The translations under genes were made by a program, and so were the position numbers. A stretch of 11,031 nt of DNA. Origin: an uncultured Acidaminococcus sp. (GTDB taxonomy: Bacteria; Bacillota_C; Negativicutes; Acidaminococcales; Acidaminococcaceae). Below the pieces are notes generated by a model. It ran no database searches. It saw only the letters and a program-made list of their open reading frames with translations, and had not been told where the DNA came from. Positions 1 to 6,276 of the stretch are shown here, one piece after another; position 1 is the first letter of the stretch; each line of letters begins with the position of its first letter. The stretch lies in assembly GCA_900314165.1 (NCBI GenBank), contig OMUE01000141.1, positions 1 to 11,031 of the forward strand, in the 5' to 3' direction.

Positions 1-162
1 GGCGATGGCGCCCAGGACGGCGTTCTTCGTCAGCATGGCCAGGATTTTCTTCATCTTGGCACCCGCTACTTTCTGCAGGGACTCACTCATGCCGTTCATT
101 CCGTATAGGAACATGGCTAAGCCGCCTATGAGGCCGAAGAAGATTTTTAGGTTGGGGTTCAT
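1..162 (-). CDS. Na/Pi cotransporter family protein, N-terminal part (cut by window edge)
   Basis: Reading the minus strand from an ATG at 162 gives 54 codons, open to the window edge. The peptide begins MNPNLKIFFGLIGGLAMFLY and continues GMNGMSESLQKVAGAKMKKI, then ILAMLTKN. The pattern of a first membrane helix, then G-M-x-x-M-S-E-x-L-Q, then K-K-I-L-x-x-L-T-K-N is the hallmark start of the NptA/YjbB family (PF02690) of sodium-dependent phosphate transporters in the cytoplasmic membrane. The start is fixed by AAAGGAGC about 9 bases upstream. The rest of the gene, including the second transmembrane repeat and any PhoU-like tail, lies outside the window, so substrate and completeness cannot be judged. 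Confidence 0.85.
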   Translation of the reverse strand, partial: MNPNLKIFFGLIGGLAMFLYGMNGMSESLQKVAGAKMKKILAMLTKNAVLGAIA

Positions 163-241
163 AAAGACTAGCTCCTTTCAAATTGGAAAATGACGCTGAA
201 TTGGAAAATAAATGTGAACAATTCCCATTTTCGAAAGAATT

Positions 242-270
242 TTAACATTCCTATGTACTTGCTCTGTCAA
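242..270 (-). promoter_or_regulatory. Candidate promoter of the Na/Pi cotransporter gene
   Basis: On the minus strand a perfect -35 TTGACA (265-270) is followed after 17 bases by a weak -10 TGTTAA (242-247). It would give an untranslated leader of about 70 bases. The -10 match is poor, so this is tentative. The leader also contains an 11-bp direct repeat, AATTGGAAAAT on the plus strand, at 181-191 and 199-209. Confidence 0.35.
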
Positions 271-321
271 AAGCGTGTAAAATCCATGTAAAGGAATGAT
301 TTTGGAATAGCGGGAGGAATT

Positions 322-1005
322 ATGAAACCCAAACAACAAAAATTACAACGGCTGAACCTGCCGGGCATGGGAACACAACTGACGAACCTGACGGCGGACT
401 ACTGCGTGGTGGACCTGGAGACCACGGGGCTCCATGCTACGTGGGACCATATTATAGAGATCGGCGCTATGCGCATCCGGGAGGGCCGCAAGGTGGCGGA
501 GTTTTCCACCCTGGTCCAACCACCGGAGCGGTATCCCAATTGGTACGTGAATCAATACATCACGAAACTGACGGGTATCTCCAATGCCATGCTGGCAGAG
601 GCACCGAAACCGGCAGAGGCTTTGCCGGCTTTTCTGCATTTTTTAGGCAGCGACGTGATTGTGGGCTACAATGTAGGCTTTGATGTGGATTTCCTGGCCT
701 TTCAGTGTCAAAAAGTTCTGCAGAAGGTACTGCCTAACGATTATGTGGACGCCCTGCCTCTGGCCCAGCTGCTGCTGACGGAACTGGAACGGCACCGGCT
801 GGTAGACGTGTCCCAAGCCCTGCAGGTGGTGAATCCTAATGCTCATCGGGCTCTCAGCGATGTAGAGACTACGTGGAAATGCTACGAAAAACTCAAAAAA
901 ATAGCCCTGCAGCAGTACGCTGCAGAGCAGGAAGTTTCCGCCGCCTTGCGGAAAGCTATGAAATTACCGGAAGAAAAGGTAGAGGAGCAGTTGAGCTTGT
1001 TTTAA
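322..1005 (+). CDS. DEDDh-type 3'-5' exonuclease (DnaQ / Pol III epsilon-like)
   Basis: This 227-residue protein carries all three Exo motifs of the DnaQ superfamily. Exo I is VVDLETTG with D31 and E33, Exo II is GYNVGFDVDFL with D121, and Exo III is HRALSDVETT with H175 and D180. These are the five residues that bind two metal ions and hydrolyse 3'-terminal nucleotides, so the active site is intact and of the DEDDh class. Residues 1-25 are a short basic lead, and 190-227 form a charged helical tail ending EEQLSLF. This tail resembles a clamp-binding QLSLF motif of replication proteins, which would fit a proofreading or repair role; that reading is inference. The start is supported by GGGAGGA 7 bases upstream. 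The gene stands alone and converges with the M20 gene only 11 bases away, with no recognisable terminator between them. Confidence 0.9.
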   Translation: MKPKQQKLQRLNLPGMGTQLTNLTADYCVVDLETTGLHATWDHIIEIGAMRIREGRKVAEFSTLVQPPERYPNWYVNQYITKLTGISNAMLAEAPKPAEALPAFLHFLGSDVIVGYNVGFDVDFLAFQCQKVLQKVLPNDYVDALPLAQLLLTELERHRLVDVSQALQVVNPNAHRALSDVETTWKCYEKLKKIALQQYAAEQEVSAALRKAMKLPEEKVEEQLSLF

Positions 1006-1016
1006 AAAGGAGGCCT

Positions 1017-2210
1017 TTACTGTCCTTCTTTTTCTTTTAACGCCCTTTCAAAATCTTCTCTTACCTGATTCCGGAATTCTTTATCATTGAAGATATCCAG
1101 GATAATCTGGGCGATGACGATGGCGCCCAGGGCCATCTTCTTTTGGGCTTCGGGGGTCTGGGTAGCTTCCCGGAATTCCGGGGTATGGGTGCTGTAAGGC
1201 TTCTTCGTAATGCAGATCTTCGGTTGGATAGCAGGGCAGCGGTAGCTGACGTTGCCTACGTCCGTAGAACCCTTAGGAGGCAGAGGCGGTTCTACCGGTT
1301 CGCCCCAGTCTGTGAACAGTTCCGTAATCCGGTCTTCCAGGGCAGGCACCTGGACCATATCGTAAAAATCCGGGAATCCCAGAGTAAATTTTTCCTTGCA
1401 GTCCAGGGCTATGGCGGCTCCTTTGGCACAGTTGCGGACAATCCGGTCCAACCGGCCCAGTTCGGCCTTCGTGGCATAGCGGAATTCCAGGCGGACTTTG
1501 GCATAGTCAGGAATCACGTTGGGCTGACGGCCTCCGTCCAGGATTACGCTGCTGAAGATGGTGCCGGGGTGGAACGTATCCCGCCGGGCATCTACCAGAT
1601 CCAGGAACTTCCGGGCACAGGTGACGGCATTTTGACCGCCCCAGGGAGCCCCTGCTGCGTGGGAAGATTTGCCAAAGAATTCCACGACGTAGCAGCGCAA
1701 AGCTGTAGCCGTGCTGTCAGACCGGCTGACCTGGCTGCCGGAGTGCATCATAATAGCCAGGGAACAATCGTCAAAGACGCCGGCAGGAGCCATGTGCAGT
1801 TTGGCTCCATCGTCTTCTTCTCCAGGCGTGCCGATGAGTTCCAGAGTGCCGTGAAAAGCACCTTCCGGTAGTTTGCTCAGCATAAGGCCGCTGAGGATGG
1901 ATAAGGAGCCGTGAAGGTTGTGGCCGCAGCCGTGGCCAATTTCCGGCAGGGCGTCGTATTCTACCATAATGGCGGCAGTAGGGCCTGCACCCCGTTCCAG
2001 GACGGCTTTGAAGGCCGTGCCGTAGCCCAGTTCTTTTTCCATAAACGGATAAGTCACGTCGAACCCGTTATCACGCAGGATCTTTACCATGGCCTCGCTG
2101 GCCAGCTTTTCCTTGCAGGACAGTTCCGGATTTTCATACATATATGTTGCCAGGGCCGATGCCTTGGGCAATAGTTCATTGGCAAGTTTTTTCAGTTCTT
2201 TTTCGTACAT
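1017..2210 (-). CDS. M20 family metallo-amidohydrolase/peptidase (AbgB/PM20D2-like)
   Basis: A 397-residue cytosolic enzyme without signal peptide. The metal site is visible: EYDALPEIGHGCGHN (84-98, with H93, C95 and H97), GTPGEE (127-132, catalytic E131 and metal-binding E132) and MMHSGS around H156. The central dimerisation/lid domain starts near KSSHAAGAPWGGQNA (181-195). The C-terminal catalytic half includes STDVGNVS (315-322) and THTPEF with H342. M20D enzymes hydrolyse amide bonds of N-acyl amino acids or small peptides. The EYDALP plus HGCGHN pattern is that of the AbgB/PM20D2 branch, but the substrate cannot be told from sequence. Length is normal for the family. AAAGGAG lies 9 bases before the ATG, and a promoter is visible just upstream. 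The gene is probably transcribed alone. Confidence 0.9.
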   Translation of the reverse strand: MYEKELKKLANELLPKASALATYMYENPELSCKEKLASEAMVKILRDNGFDVTYPFMEKELGYGTAFKAVLERGAGPTAAIMVEYDALPEIGHGCGHNLHGSLSILSGLMLSKLPEGAFHGTLELIGTPGEEDDGAKLHMAPAGVFDDCSLAIMMHSGSQVSRSDSTATALRCYVVEFFGKSSHAAGAPWGGQNAVTCARKFLDLVDARRDTFHPGTIFSSVILDGGRQPNVIPDYAKVRLEFRYATKAELGRLDRIVRNCAKGAAIALDCKEKFTLGFPDFYDMVQVPALEDRITELFTDWGEPVEPPLPPKGSTDVGNVSYRCPAIQPKICITKKPYSTHTPEFREATQTPEAQKKMALGAIVIAQIILDIFNDKEFRNQVREDFERALKEKEGQ

Positions 2211-2250
2211 GGCAGTGTGCTCCTTTGCTGTAGTGAAGTAAACTAAGTTT

Positions 2251-2279
2251 ATTATACAATGAATAGAGAATTATGAAAA
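2251..2279 (-). promoter_or_regulatory. Promoter of the M20 amidohydrolase gene, -35 inside a repeat unit
   Basis: On the minus strand a perfect -10 TATAAT (2251-2256) lies 17 bases from TTTTCA (2274-2279), a 4/6 match to the -35 consensus. The -35 bases fall inside the first, degenerate heptad (ATGAAAA) of the neighbouring repeat mosaic, so the repeat may contribute to this promoter. The leader would be about 35 bases. Confidence 0.55.
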
Positions 2280-2704
2280 GCGAAGAGCGAAGAGGCGGCC
2301 GCTGGCCACCAAGGTACAGATGATAGATGATAGAACCTGTTGTCGGGGGTTAGAAATTTGCTTACGTAGGCTTGGATTGATTTGAAACTATAGACGACAG
2401 CCCGCCGGGCAGAGCCCTGTCCGCCCTCGCACAGTGCGGGGACAAGTCTGATTAAGGCTGTCAGCATCCCCTTTGTCCGCCCTTTTCAAGGGCGGGGACA
2501 AGTCTGATTAAGGCTGTCAGCATCCCCTTTGTCCGCCCTTTTCAAGGGCGGGGACAAGTCTGATTAAGGCTGTCAGCATCCCCTTTGTCCGCCCTTTTCA
2601 AGGGCGGGGGACCATCCGTAAGGATGGTGGTGGGTTCGCGAAGCCGGTGGTGGGGGTGTCCGTGCGGAGCACCACTAGCGTCTAACGTCTAGCATCTAAC
2701 GTCT
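2273..2704 (+). repeat. Intergenic heptad-repeat mosaic, largest copy, with triplicated 56-bp core
   Basis: No gene is evident here. In order, the stretch holds: GCGAAGA heptads (2280-2293); GGCGGCCGCTGGCC; GATGATA heptads near 2323-2336; a diverged segment with GAACCTG and GGGTTAG shared with the copy at 8501; a hairpin near 2411-2440; three identical 56-bp units (2441-2608); and a 7-bp hairpin ACCATCC-GTAA-GGATGGT (2611-2628). A GTGG-rich stretch follows, and then four heptads AGCGTCT, AACGTCT, AGCATCT, AACGTCT (2677-2704). The parts recur around the window. This resembles the short tandemly repeated heptad sequences described in cyanobacterial intergenic DNA, although kinship is not shown. 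Confidence 0.85.
2441..2608 (+). repeat. Three perfect tandem copies of a 56-bp hairpin unit
   Basis: The unit begins GACAAGTCTGATTAAGG and ends with the stem CCGCCCTT, loop TTC, stem AAGGGCGG. Copies at 2441-2496, 2497-2552 and 2553-2608 are identical as far as I can read. An extra outer pairing of TGTCC with GGACA across a small bulge lengthens each stem. One diverged single copy sits at 8595-8650. Identity among the three copies suggests recent slippage or unequal recombination. Confidence 0.9.
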
Positions 2705-2709
2705 CATTA

Positions 2710-2738
2710 TTGTCAAATTATTAAAAATATGATATGTT
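2710..2738 (+). promoter_or_regulatory. Candidate promoter of the small orphan gene
   Basis: TTGTCA (2710-2715) lies 17 bases before TATGTT (2733-2738) in an AT-rich island immediately after the repeat mosaic. It is a moderate sigma-A match and would start transcription about 45 bases before the ATG at 2788. Confidence 0.45.
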
Positions 2739-2787
2739 ATAAATCAATAAATATTATTAATAACTATAACTGAAAGGTCGTGAAACC

Positions 2788-3072
2788 ATGGGATTCTTTA
2801 CGAAGGAAAGACTGGTCTATATGGAAAAAGGCAAGGAACAGGAATGGAAGCAGGCCCGGGCCCTGCTGAAAGAAGCGGGTATCAAGATGTCCACCACGTC
2901 CATGCCCAGTGAGGCACCGACCTGCGGCTGTGGTGCCAAGCTGGACATCCGGGATTTCGGTCCCAATGGGAAACAGGACCGGAACATGTATTATATTGAT
3001 GTACCCGTTACTGACTGGGACACTGCAAAGGAAGTATTGGCGAAGGCAGGGATTCCGGTGGTGCAGGGGTAA
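2788..3072 (+). CDS. Small orphan protein with CxC motif (possibly DUF2007-like)
   Basis: A 94-residue soluble protein beginning MGFFTKERLVYMEKG. I do not recognise the family with certainty. The order is a strand (LVYM), a helix (EWKQARALLKEAGI), a polar loop with TCGCG (C46 and C48), a strand-turn KLDIRDFGPNG, a strand MYYIDVPV, a helix (DTAKEVLAKAG) and a last strand IPVVQG. This beta-alpha-beta-beta-alpha-beta order resembles the DUF2007 'putative signal transducing' fold, in which a short peptide modulates a partner, but no motif proves it. The two cysteines could bind metal or form a disulfide. GAAAGG lies about 12 bases before the ATG, which is rather far. The gene has its own candidate promoter and a strong downstream terminator, so it appears monocistronic. 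A repeat begins about 8 bases after its stop. Confidence 0.75.
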   Translation: MGFFTKERLVYMEKGKEQEWKQARALLKEAGIKMSTTSMPSEAPTCGCGAKLDIRDFGPNGKQDRNMYYIDVPVTDWDTAKEVLAKAGIPVVQG

Positions 3073-3079
3073 AAGGATA

Positions 3080-3177
3080 GCGAAGAGCGAAAAGTGAAGA
3101 GCGAAGAGGCCGCGCCGCGGTGCTCCCTCGCTGTGCAGAGCACCACTAGCTACTAGCCCACTAGCCCCTAGCCCACT
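3080..3177 (+). repeat. Heptad-repeat element with hairpin core
   Basis: Four heptads GCGAAGA, GCGAAAA, GTGAAGA and GCGAAGA (3080-3107) are followed by a GC-rich core. The core contains a hairpin of GGTGCTC (3119-3125) with GAGCACC (3138-3144). Then come ACTAGCT, ACTAGCC, ACTAGCC and CCTAGCC (3145-3173), with single extra Cs between some units. The element starts 7 bases after a stop codon and runs straight into a terminator stem. Confidence 0.85.
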
Positions 3178-3216
3178 AGAAGAGGCTGTGAAAATCACAG
3201 CCTCTTCTTTTCTTTT
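3178..3216 (+). terminator. Rho-independent terminator after the small orphan gene
   Basis: A perfect 14-bp stem (3178-3191 with 3195-3208, core GAGGCTGTGA) closes on an AAA loop and is followed by a T-rich tract (TTTCTTTT). It ends transcription from the orphan gene and insulates the downstream three-gene module. Confidence 0.9.
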
Positions 3217-3236
3217 CCCCCAAAACGTCATATAAT
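3208..3236 (+). promoter_or_regulatory. Weak candidate promoter of the TerB-BrxD-helicase module
   Basis: A perfect -10 TATAAT (3231-3236) stands 50 bases before the ATG at 3287. The best -35 at 17-base spacing is TTTTCT (3208-3213), a poor match that overlaps the terminator tail. A weak or activator-dependent promoter would be consistent with an inducible module. Confidence 0.35.
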
Positions 3237-3286
3237 AAAAAGATACGAATATTTGTTTGCTTTTGTGAGAAAGGAGGGGGAGAGAC

Positions 3287-4804
3287 ATGCAGATTCCTAA
3301 TCGCCAGGAGAAAAAGGACATCTTCCAGCGGCTGAAGGAATTATACCAGTCGGAAAAGATTGCGCCCAAGGCTCAGCCGGCTCCCCTTCCGAAAATGATT
3401 AGCATGATGCGGCAGCTGGAACGGGACAAGAAGTCCGCCCTTCTGTCCACGTCGGAGCTGTTCGTCAAAGAAGGCACGCTGGCCGCAGACTACGAGGACG
3501 ACTATGTGTATGACAAGCCCGTGCTGCACTATTTTCCCACCTATCGGGTGTTCACGGACGAAGAACTGCGAGGTTATTTCGGCTGGCGGACCCGGCTGCG
3601 CCACGGAAATCTGGAAAAAGGTCCTCTGACCTATGCCTTCCTGTACATTTACGAACAGCTGAACCTGATCGGCCTTGACTCTCCTCAGACAGGCTACGAC
3701 AGGCTGAAAGCCTTCGGGGAACAGTACGGGGAGGTGGATTCCGGCATCTTGTCCTATCTGAACTTGTGGCTCCGGGACTTTGTGCTGTATTACCAGCTGC
3801 CCGTGGAGCTGATTCCGGCTACGACCCAGTCCAAGCGGGATCTCCAGTTTGCAATCCTGCAGGACTGGCAGAATCGGACGGATGAAGAGCTTTTCGAGGC
3901 TCTGGACGGCTTTTCCACGTACCGGCTTACCCGCAGCAAGCTGTACAGCCATTATCCGGACATGTTCCAAACCCTCATCGGCCAATGCTACAGAAGGATT
4001 CAGGAGCATTACGCCAAACACAGGCAGAAGACGTTCCTGGAGGAATTCGGCGGTTCTCCCCGCTACGATTGGGTGGACATGTTCAAATCGGCCGTATTTT
4101 ATAAGAAGGATGATTCCCGGACGTTTTCGGTCCAGGTGACGCCTGTACGGACCTATTCGAACAAGCAGGGCATCTGGACCCTGCACCATTATGTGTTTCC
4201 CCAGAAAAAGCTGCAGAAACTGGGCCAGCTGCTGAAGAGCATGGACAGCGAGATACGCCGGGAATTGGGATTGGAGGCTATCCAGCAGGCTATTTCTTTT
4301 AAATGGCTCAAGGCCATCATCCACGAGGTGGTGACGGAGTACCAGGAAAAGAAGAAGCAGGAAGAAGCCCGCAAGGTGGTGCTGGACCTGGGGGTCCTGA
4401 ATAAGATCCGGGCCGATGCCCAGGTGACCCAGGAACGGCTCATGACCGAAGAGGAGAGGACAGGGGAAGAGCCGAAGGAGCTGGAGACGAAGAAACTTGA
4501 ATCGAAGAAGCTTGAGTTGAACAGGGCGGAATTGAATGAGCCAGAGCCGGTAAAGCAGGAGCCGAAAGAGGCGGCACGGCCATGGGGACTCACGGACCAG
4601 GAATACCACTATCTCCAGTGCCTGCTGTATGGGAAGCCTACGGACTGGGTGCTGCAGCAGGGGCTCATGAGCTCCATTTTGGCAGATGCCATCAATGATA
4701 AATGTTATGAAGAATTCGGGGATACGGTGCTGGATACGGCAGCGGATACCCCCTGTGTTATAGAGGACTATGAGGACGATTTGAAAGGACAGGTCAAACC
4801 ATGA
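3287..4804 (+). CDS. TerB-N / TerB-C domain protein
   Basis: A 505-residue soluble protein. Residues 69-290 fit the TerB-N domain: an acidic start (YEDDYVYDKP), HYFPTYRVFTDEELRGYFGW, RTRLRHGN and LTYAFLYIYEQLNLIG. A helical stretch (300-360) leads to a TerB-C-like region starting LDLGVLNKIRADAQVTQERL (367-386). That region is split by a highly charged KKLE-rich linker (about 393-430) and resumes at GLTDQEYHYLQCLLYG (434-449). TerB-family proteins belong to tellurite-resistance/stress systems. Proteins with both TerB-N and TerB-C have been described by comparative genomics next to ATPases and helicases in predicted DNA-processing systems. AAAGGAGG lies 9 bases before the ATG. The stop codon overlaps the next start (ATGA), showing translational coupling to the BrxD-like ATPase. 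The likely role is a scaffold or sensor; this is inferred from context. Confidence 0.8.
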   Translation: MQIPNRQEKKDIFQRLKELYQSEKIAPKAQPAPLPKMISMMRQLERDKKSALLSTSELFVKEGTLAADYEDDYVYDKPVLHYFPTYRVFTDEELRGYFGWRTRLRHGNLEKGPLTYAFLYIYEQLNLIGLDSPQTGYDRLKAFGEQYGEVDSGILSYLNLWLRDFVLYYQLPVELIPATTQSKRDLQFAILQDWQNRTDEELFEALDGFSTYRLTRSKLYSHYPDMFQTLIGQCYRRIQEHYAKHRQKTFLEEFGGSPRYDWVDMFKSAVFYKKDDSRTFSVQVTPVRTYSNKQGIWTLHHYVFPQKKLQKLGQLLKSMDSEIRRELGLEAIQQAISFKWLKAIIHEVVTEYQEKKKQEEARKVVLDLGVLNKIRADAQVTQERLMTEEERTGEEPKELETKKLESKKLELNRAELNEPEPVKQEPKEAARPWGLTDQEYHYLQCLLYGKPTDWVLQQGLMSSILADAINDKCYEEFGDTVLDTAADTPCVIEDYEDDLKGQVKP

Positions 4805-6114
4805 ATATTCCGAAACGGATAGCCCGGACGCTGATCAGCTCCCTGAAAGGGGGCGTGGTGCCCCGCATTGGGCTGCCCTATATTACCGTGGGCCGTAAAA
4901 GCGAAATTGAGGCCTTGCTCCACGATGTGGACGTGATCGGGGACGGGGGCGCGTCCTTCCGGTTTGTGGTAGGCCGCTACGGCAGCGGCAAAAGCTTCCT
5001 GATCCAGACTATCCGGAACTACGTCATGGAGAAGAATTTCGTAGTCATGGATGCGGACCTGTCTCCGGAGCGTCGGCTTCAGGGGACCAAGGGTCAGGGA
5101 CTGGCTACGTACCGGGAACTGGTGCGCAATACGTCTACCAAGACCCGTCCGGAAGGAGGCGCTCTCAGCCTGATCCTGGACCGGTGGATTTCCTCCGTCC
5201 AACAGCAGGTCATGGACCAGAACGGCCTGACGTTCCAGTCCCCTGAGCTGCCGCGCCTCGTAGAGCAGGCTATCGGGCAGGTCATCGGACGGGTCAGTGA
5301 AATGGTCCACGGCTACGATTTCGCGCGCTTGCTGACTCTGTACTATCAGGCCTGCAAAAACGGGGACGAAGCTGGCAAGGCCAAGGTAGCCAAGTGGTTC
5401 CGGGGCGAATATCATACGAAGACGGAAGCGAAGCAGGAACTGGGCGTGAACATCATTATTTCCGACGAGGACTGGTACGAATATCTGAAGCTGTTCGCGT
5501 TCTTCCTGAAGCAGGCGGGCTATGCAGGGCTGCTCATCTGCATCGATGAACTGGTGAACATCTACAAGATTCCCAATGCCATTACCCGCCAGTACAACTA
5601 TGAAAAGATCCTGACCATGTTCAATGACACGCTGCAGGGCAAGGCCCACTACCTGGGCATCATTATGGGGGGCACGCCCCAGTGCATGGAGGATCCCCGG
5701 CGGGGCGTGTACAGCTATGAGGCTCTGAAGTCCCGCTTGAGTGAAGGTCATTTCGGTGGAGAATACAAGGATCTGCTGGCCCCCGTCATCCGGCTGCAAC
5801 CCCTGACCAACGAAGAAATGCTGGTGCTCATTGAGAAGCTGTCCCAAATCCACGGCGCTCTGTACGGCTACGAACCCTACGTGACCCAGCAGGACCTGGT
5901 GGATTTCATTACTATAGAATTTGGCCGCATTGGCGCCAATACCCACATCACCCCTCGTGAGGTCATCCGGGACTTCATCGAGGTCCTGGACATCATCTAC
6001 CAGCACCCCGATGTAAAAGTGGCCCAGCTGCTTCACTCCGACCAGTTCCAGTATGCTCAGAACGAGGTGGAAGGGGAAAAGACGGATAAGGAATATGCGG
6101 AGTTCACGGTGTAA
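4801..6114 (+). CDS. BrxD-like (DUF2791) P-loop ATPase
   Basis: A 437-residue AAA-type ATPase. Walker A is GRYGSGKS (58-65), Walker B is GLLICIDEL (243-251, D249 and E250), a sensor-like GIIMGGTPQ is at 286-294, and a possible arginine finger lies in SRLSEG (around R312). The N-terminus IPKRIARTLISSLKGGVVPR and the downstream ITVGRKSEI are typical of the DUF2791/BrxD group. The C-terminal TPREVIRDF (384-392) also fits the DUF2791 family. In type 2 BREX phage-defence islands brxD sits beside the helicase gene brxHI, and the same adjacency is seen here. Length is normal. The start overlaps the TerB gene stop by four bases (ATGA), so it is translationally coupled. No membrane segment is evident. 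It probably loads or drives the helicase on DNA; this is inference from the gene pair. Confidence 0.88.
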   Translation: MNIPKRIARTLISSLKGGVVPRIGLPYITVGRKSEIEALLHDVDVIGDGGASFRFVVGRYGSGKSFLIQTIRNYVMEKNFVVMDADLSPERRLQGTKGQGLATYRELVRNTSTKTRPEGGALSLILDRWISSVQQQVMDQNGLTFQSPELPRLVEQAIGQVIGRVSEMVHGYDFARLLTLYYQACKNGDEAGKAKVAKWFRGEYHTKTEAKQELGVNIIISDEDWYEYLKLFAFFLKQAGYAGLLICIDELVNIYKIPNAITRQYNYEKILTMFNDTLQGKAHYLGIIMGGTPQCMEDPRRGVYSYEALKSRLSEGHFGGEYKDLLAPVIRLQPLTNEEMLVLIEKLSQIHGALYGYEPYVTQQDLVDFITIEFGRIGANTHITPREVIRDFIEVLDIIYQHPDVKVAQLLHSDQFQYAQNEVEGEKTDKEYAEFTV

Positions 6115-6124
6115 CTCGATAAAA

Positions 6125-6251
6125 GCGAAGAGTGAAGAGCGAAGAGTGAAGAGCGAAGAGGCGGCCGCCGGCCTGCCCCTTCGCCATTGCTTACGCACGG
6201 TGGTGGGGCCGTGCGGAGCAACACTAGCAACTAGCCCACTAGCCCCTAGCA
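6125..6251 (+). repeat. Heptad-repeat element inside the three-gene module
   Basis: Five alternating heptads, GCGAAGA and GTGAAGA (6125-6159), precede a GC-rich core (GGCGGCCGCCGGCC and GTGGTGGGGCCGTGCGGAGCA). ACTAGCA, ACTAGCC, ACTAGCC and CCTAGCA (6223-6251) follow, with one extra C. It begins 10 bases after the ATPase stop and ends shortly before the helicase ribosome binding site, filling nearly the whole 162-base gap. Confidence 0.85.
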
Positions 6252-6276
6252 ACTTTTCCAAGAATGAAAGGAAATC

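Noticed and set aside
1006..1016. Terminator between the exonuclease and M20 genes
   Set aside because: Only a 5-bp AAAGG/CCTTT stem can form and no T-run follows.
2252..2467. Short minus-strand frame in the repeat mosaic; a similar one at 9625-9921
   Set aside because: Their translations (e.g. SLFAFHFSLF) are just heptad repeats read through, and recur wherever the repeat occurs.
2441..2608. CRISPR-like array
   Set aside because: The whole 56-bp unit is repeated without unique spacers, there are only three copies, and no cas gene is near.
2273..2704. Insertion sequence or remnant transposase
   Set aside because: No transposase motif, no terminal inverted repeats and no clear target-site duplication can be seen around any of the repeats.
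2764..4609. Long minus-strand frames opposite the small orphan gene and the TerB gene (2764-3369, 3341-4609)
   Set aside because: They are antisense to genes with good ribosome binding sites, and one crosses a strong terminator and a repeat. Their translations look like mirrored codon bias, not protein families.
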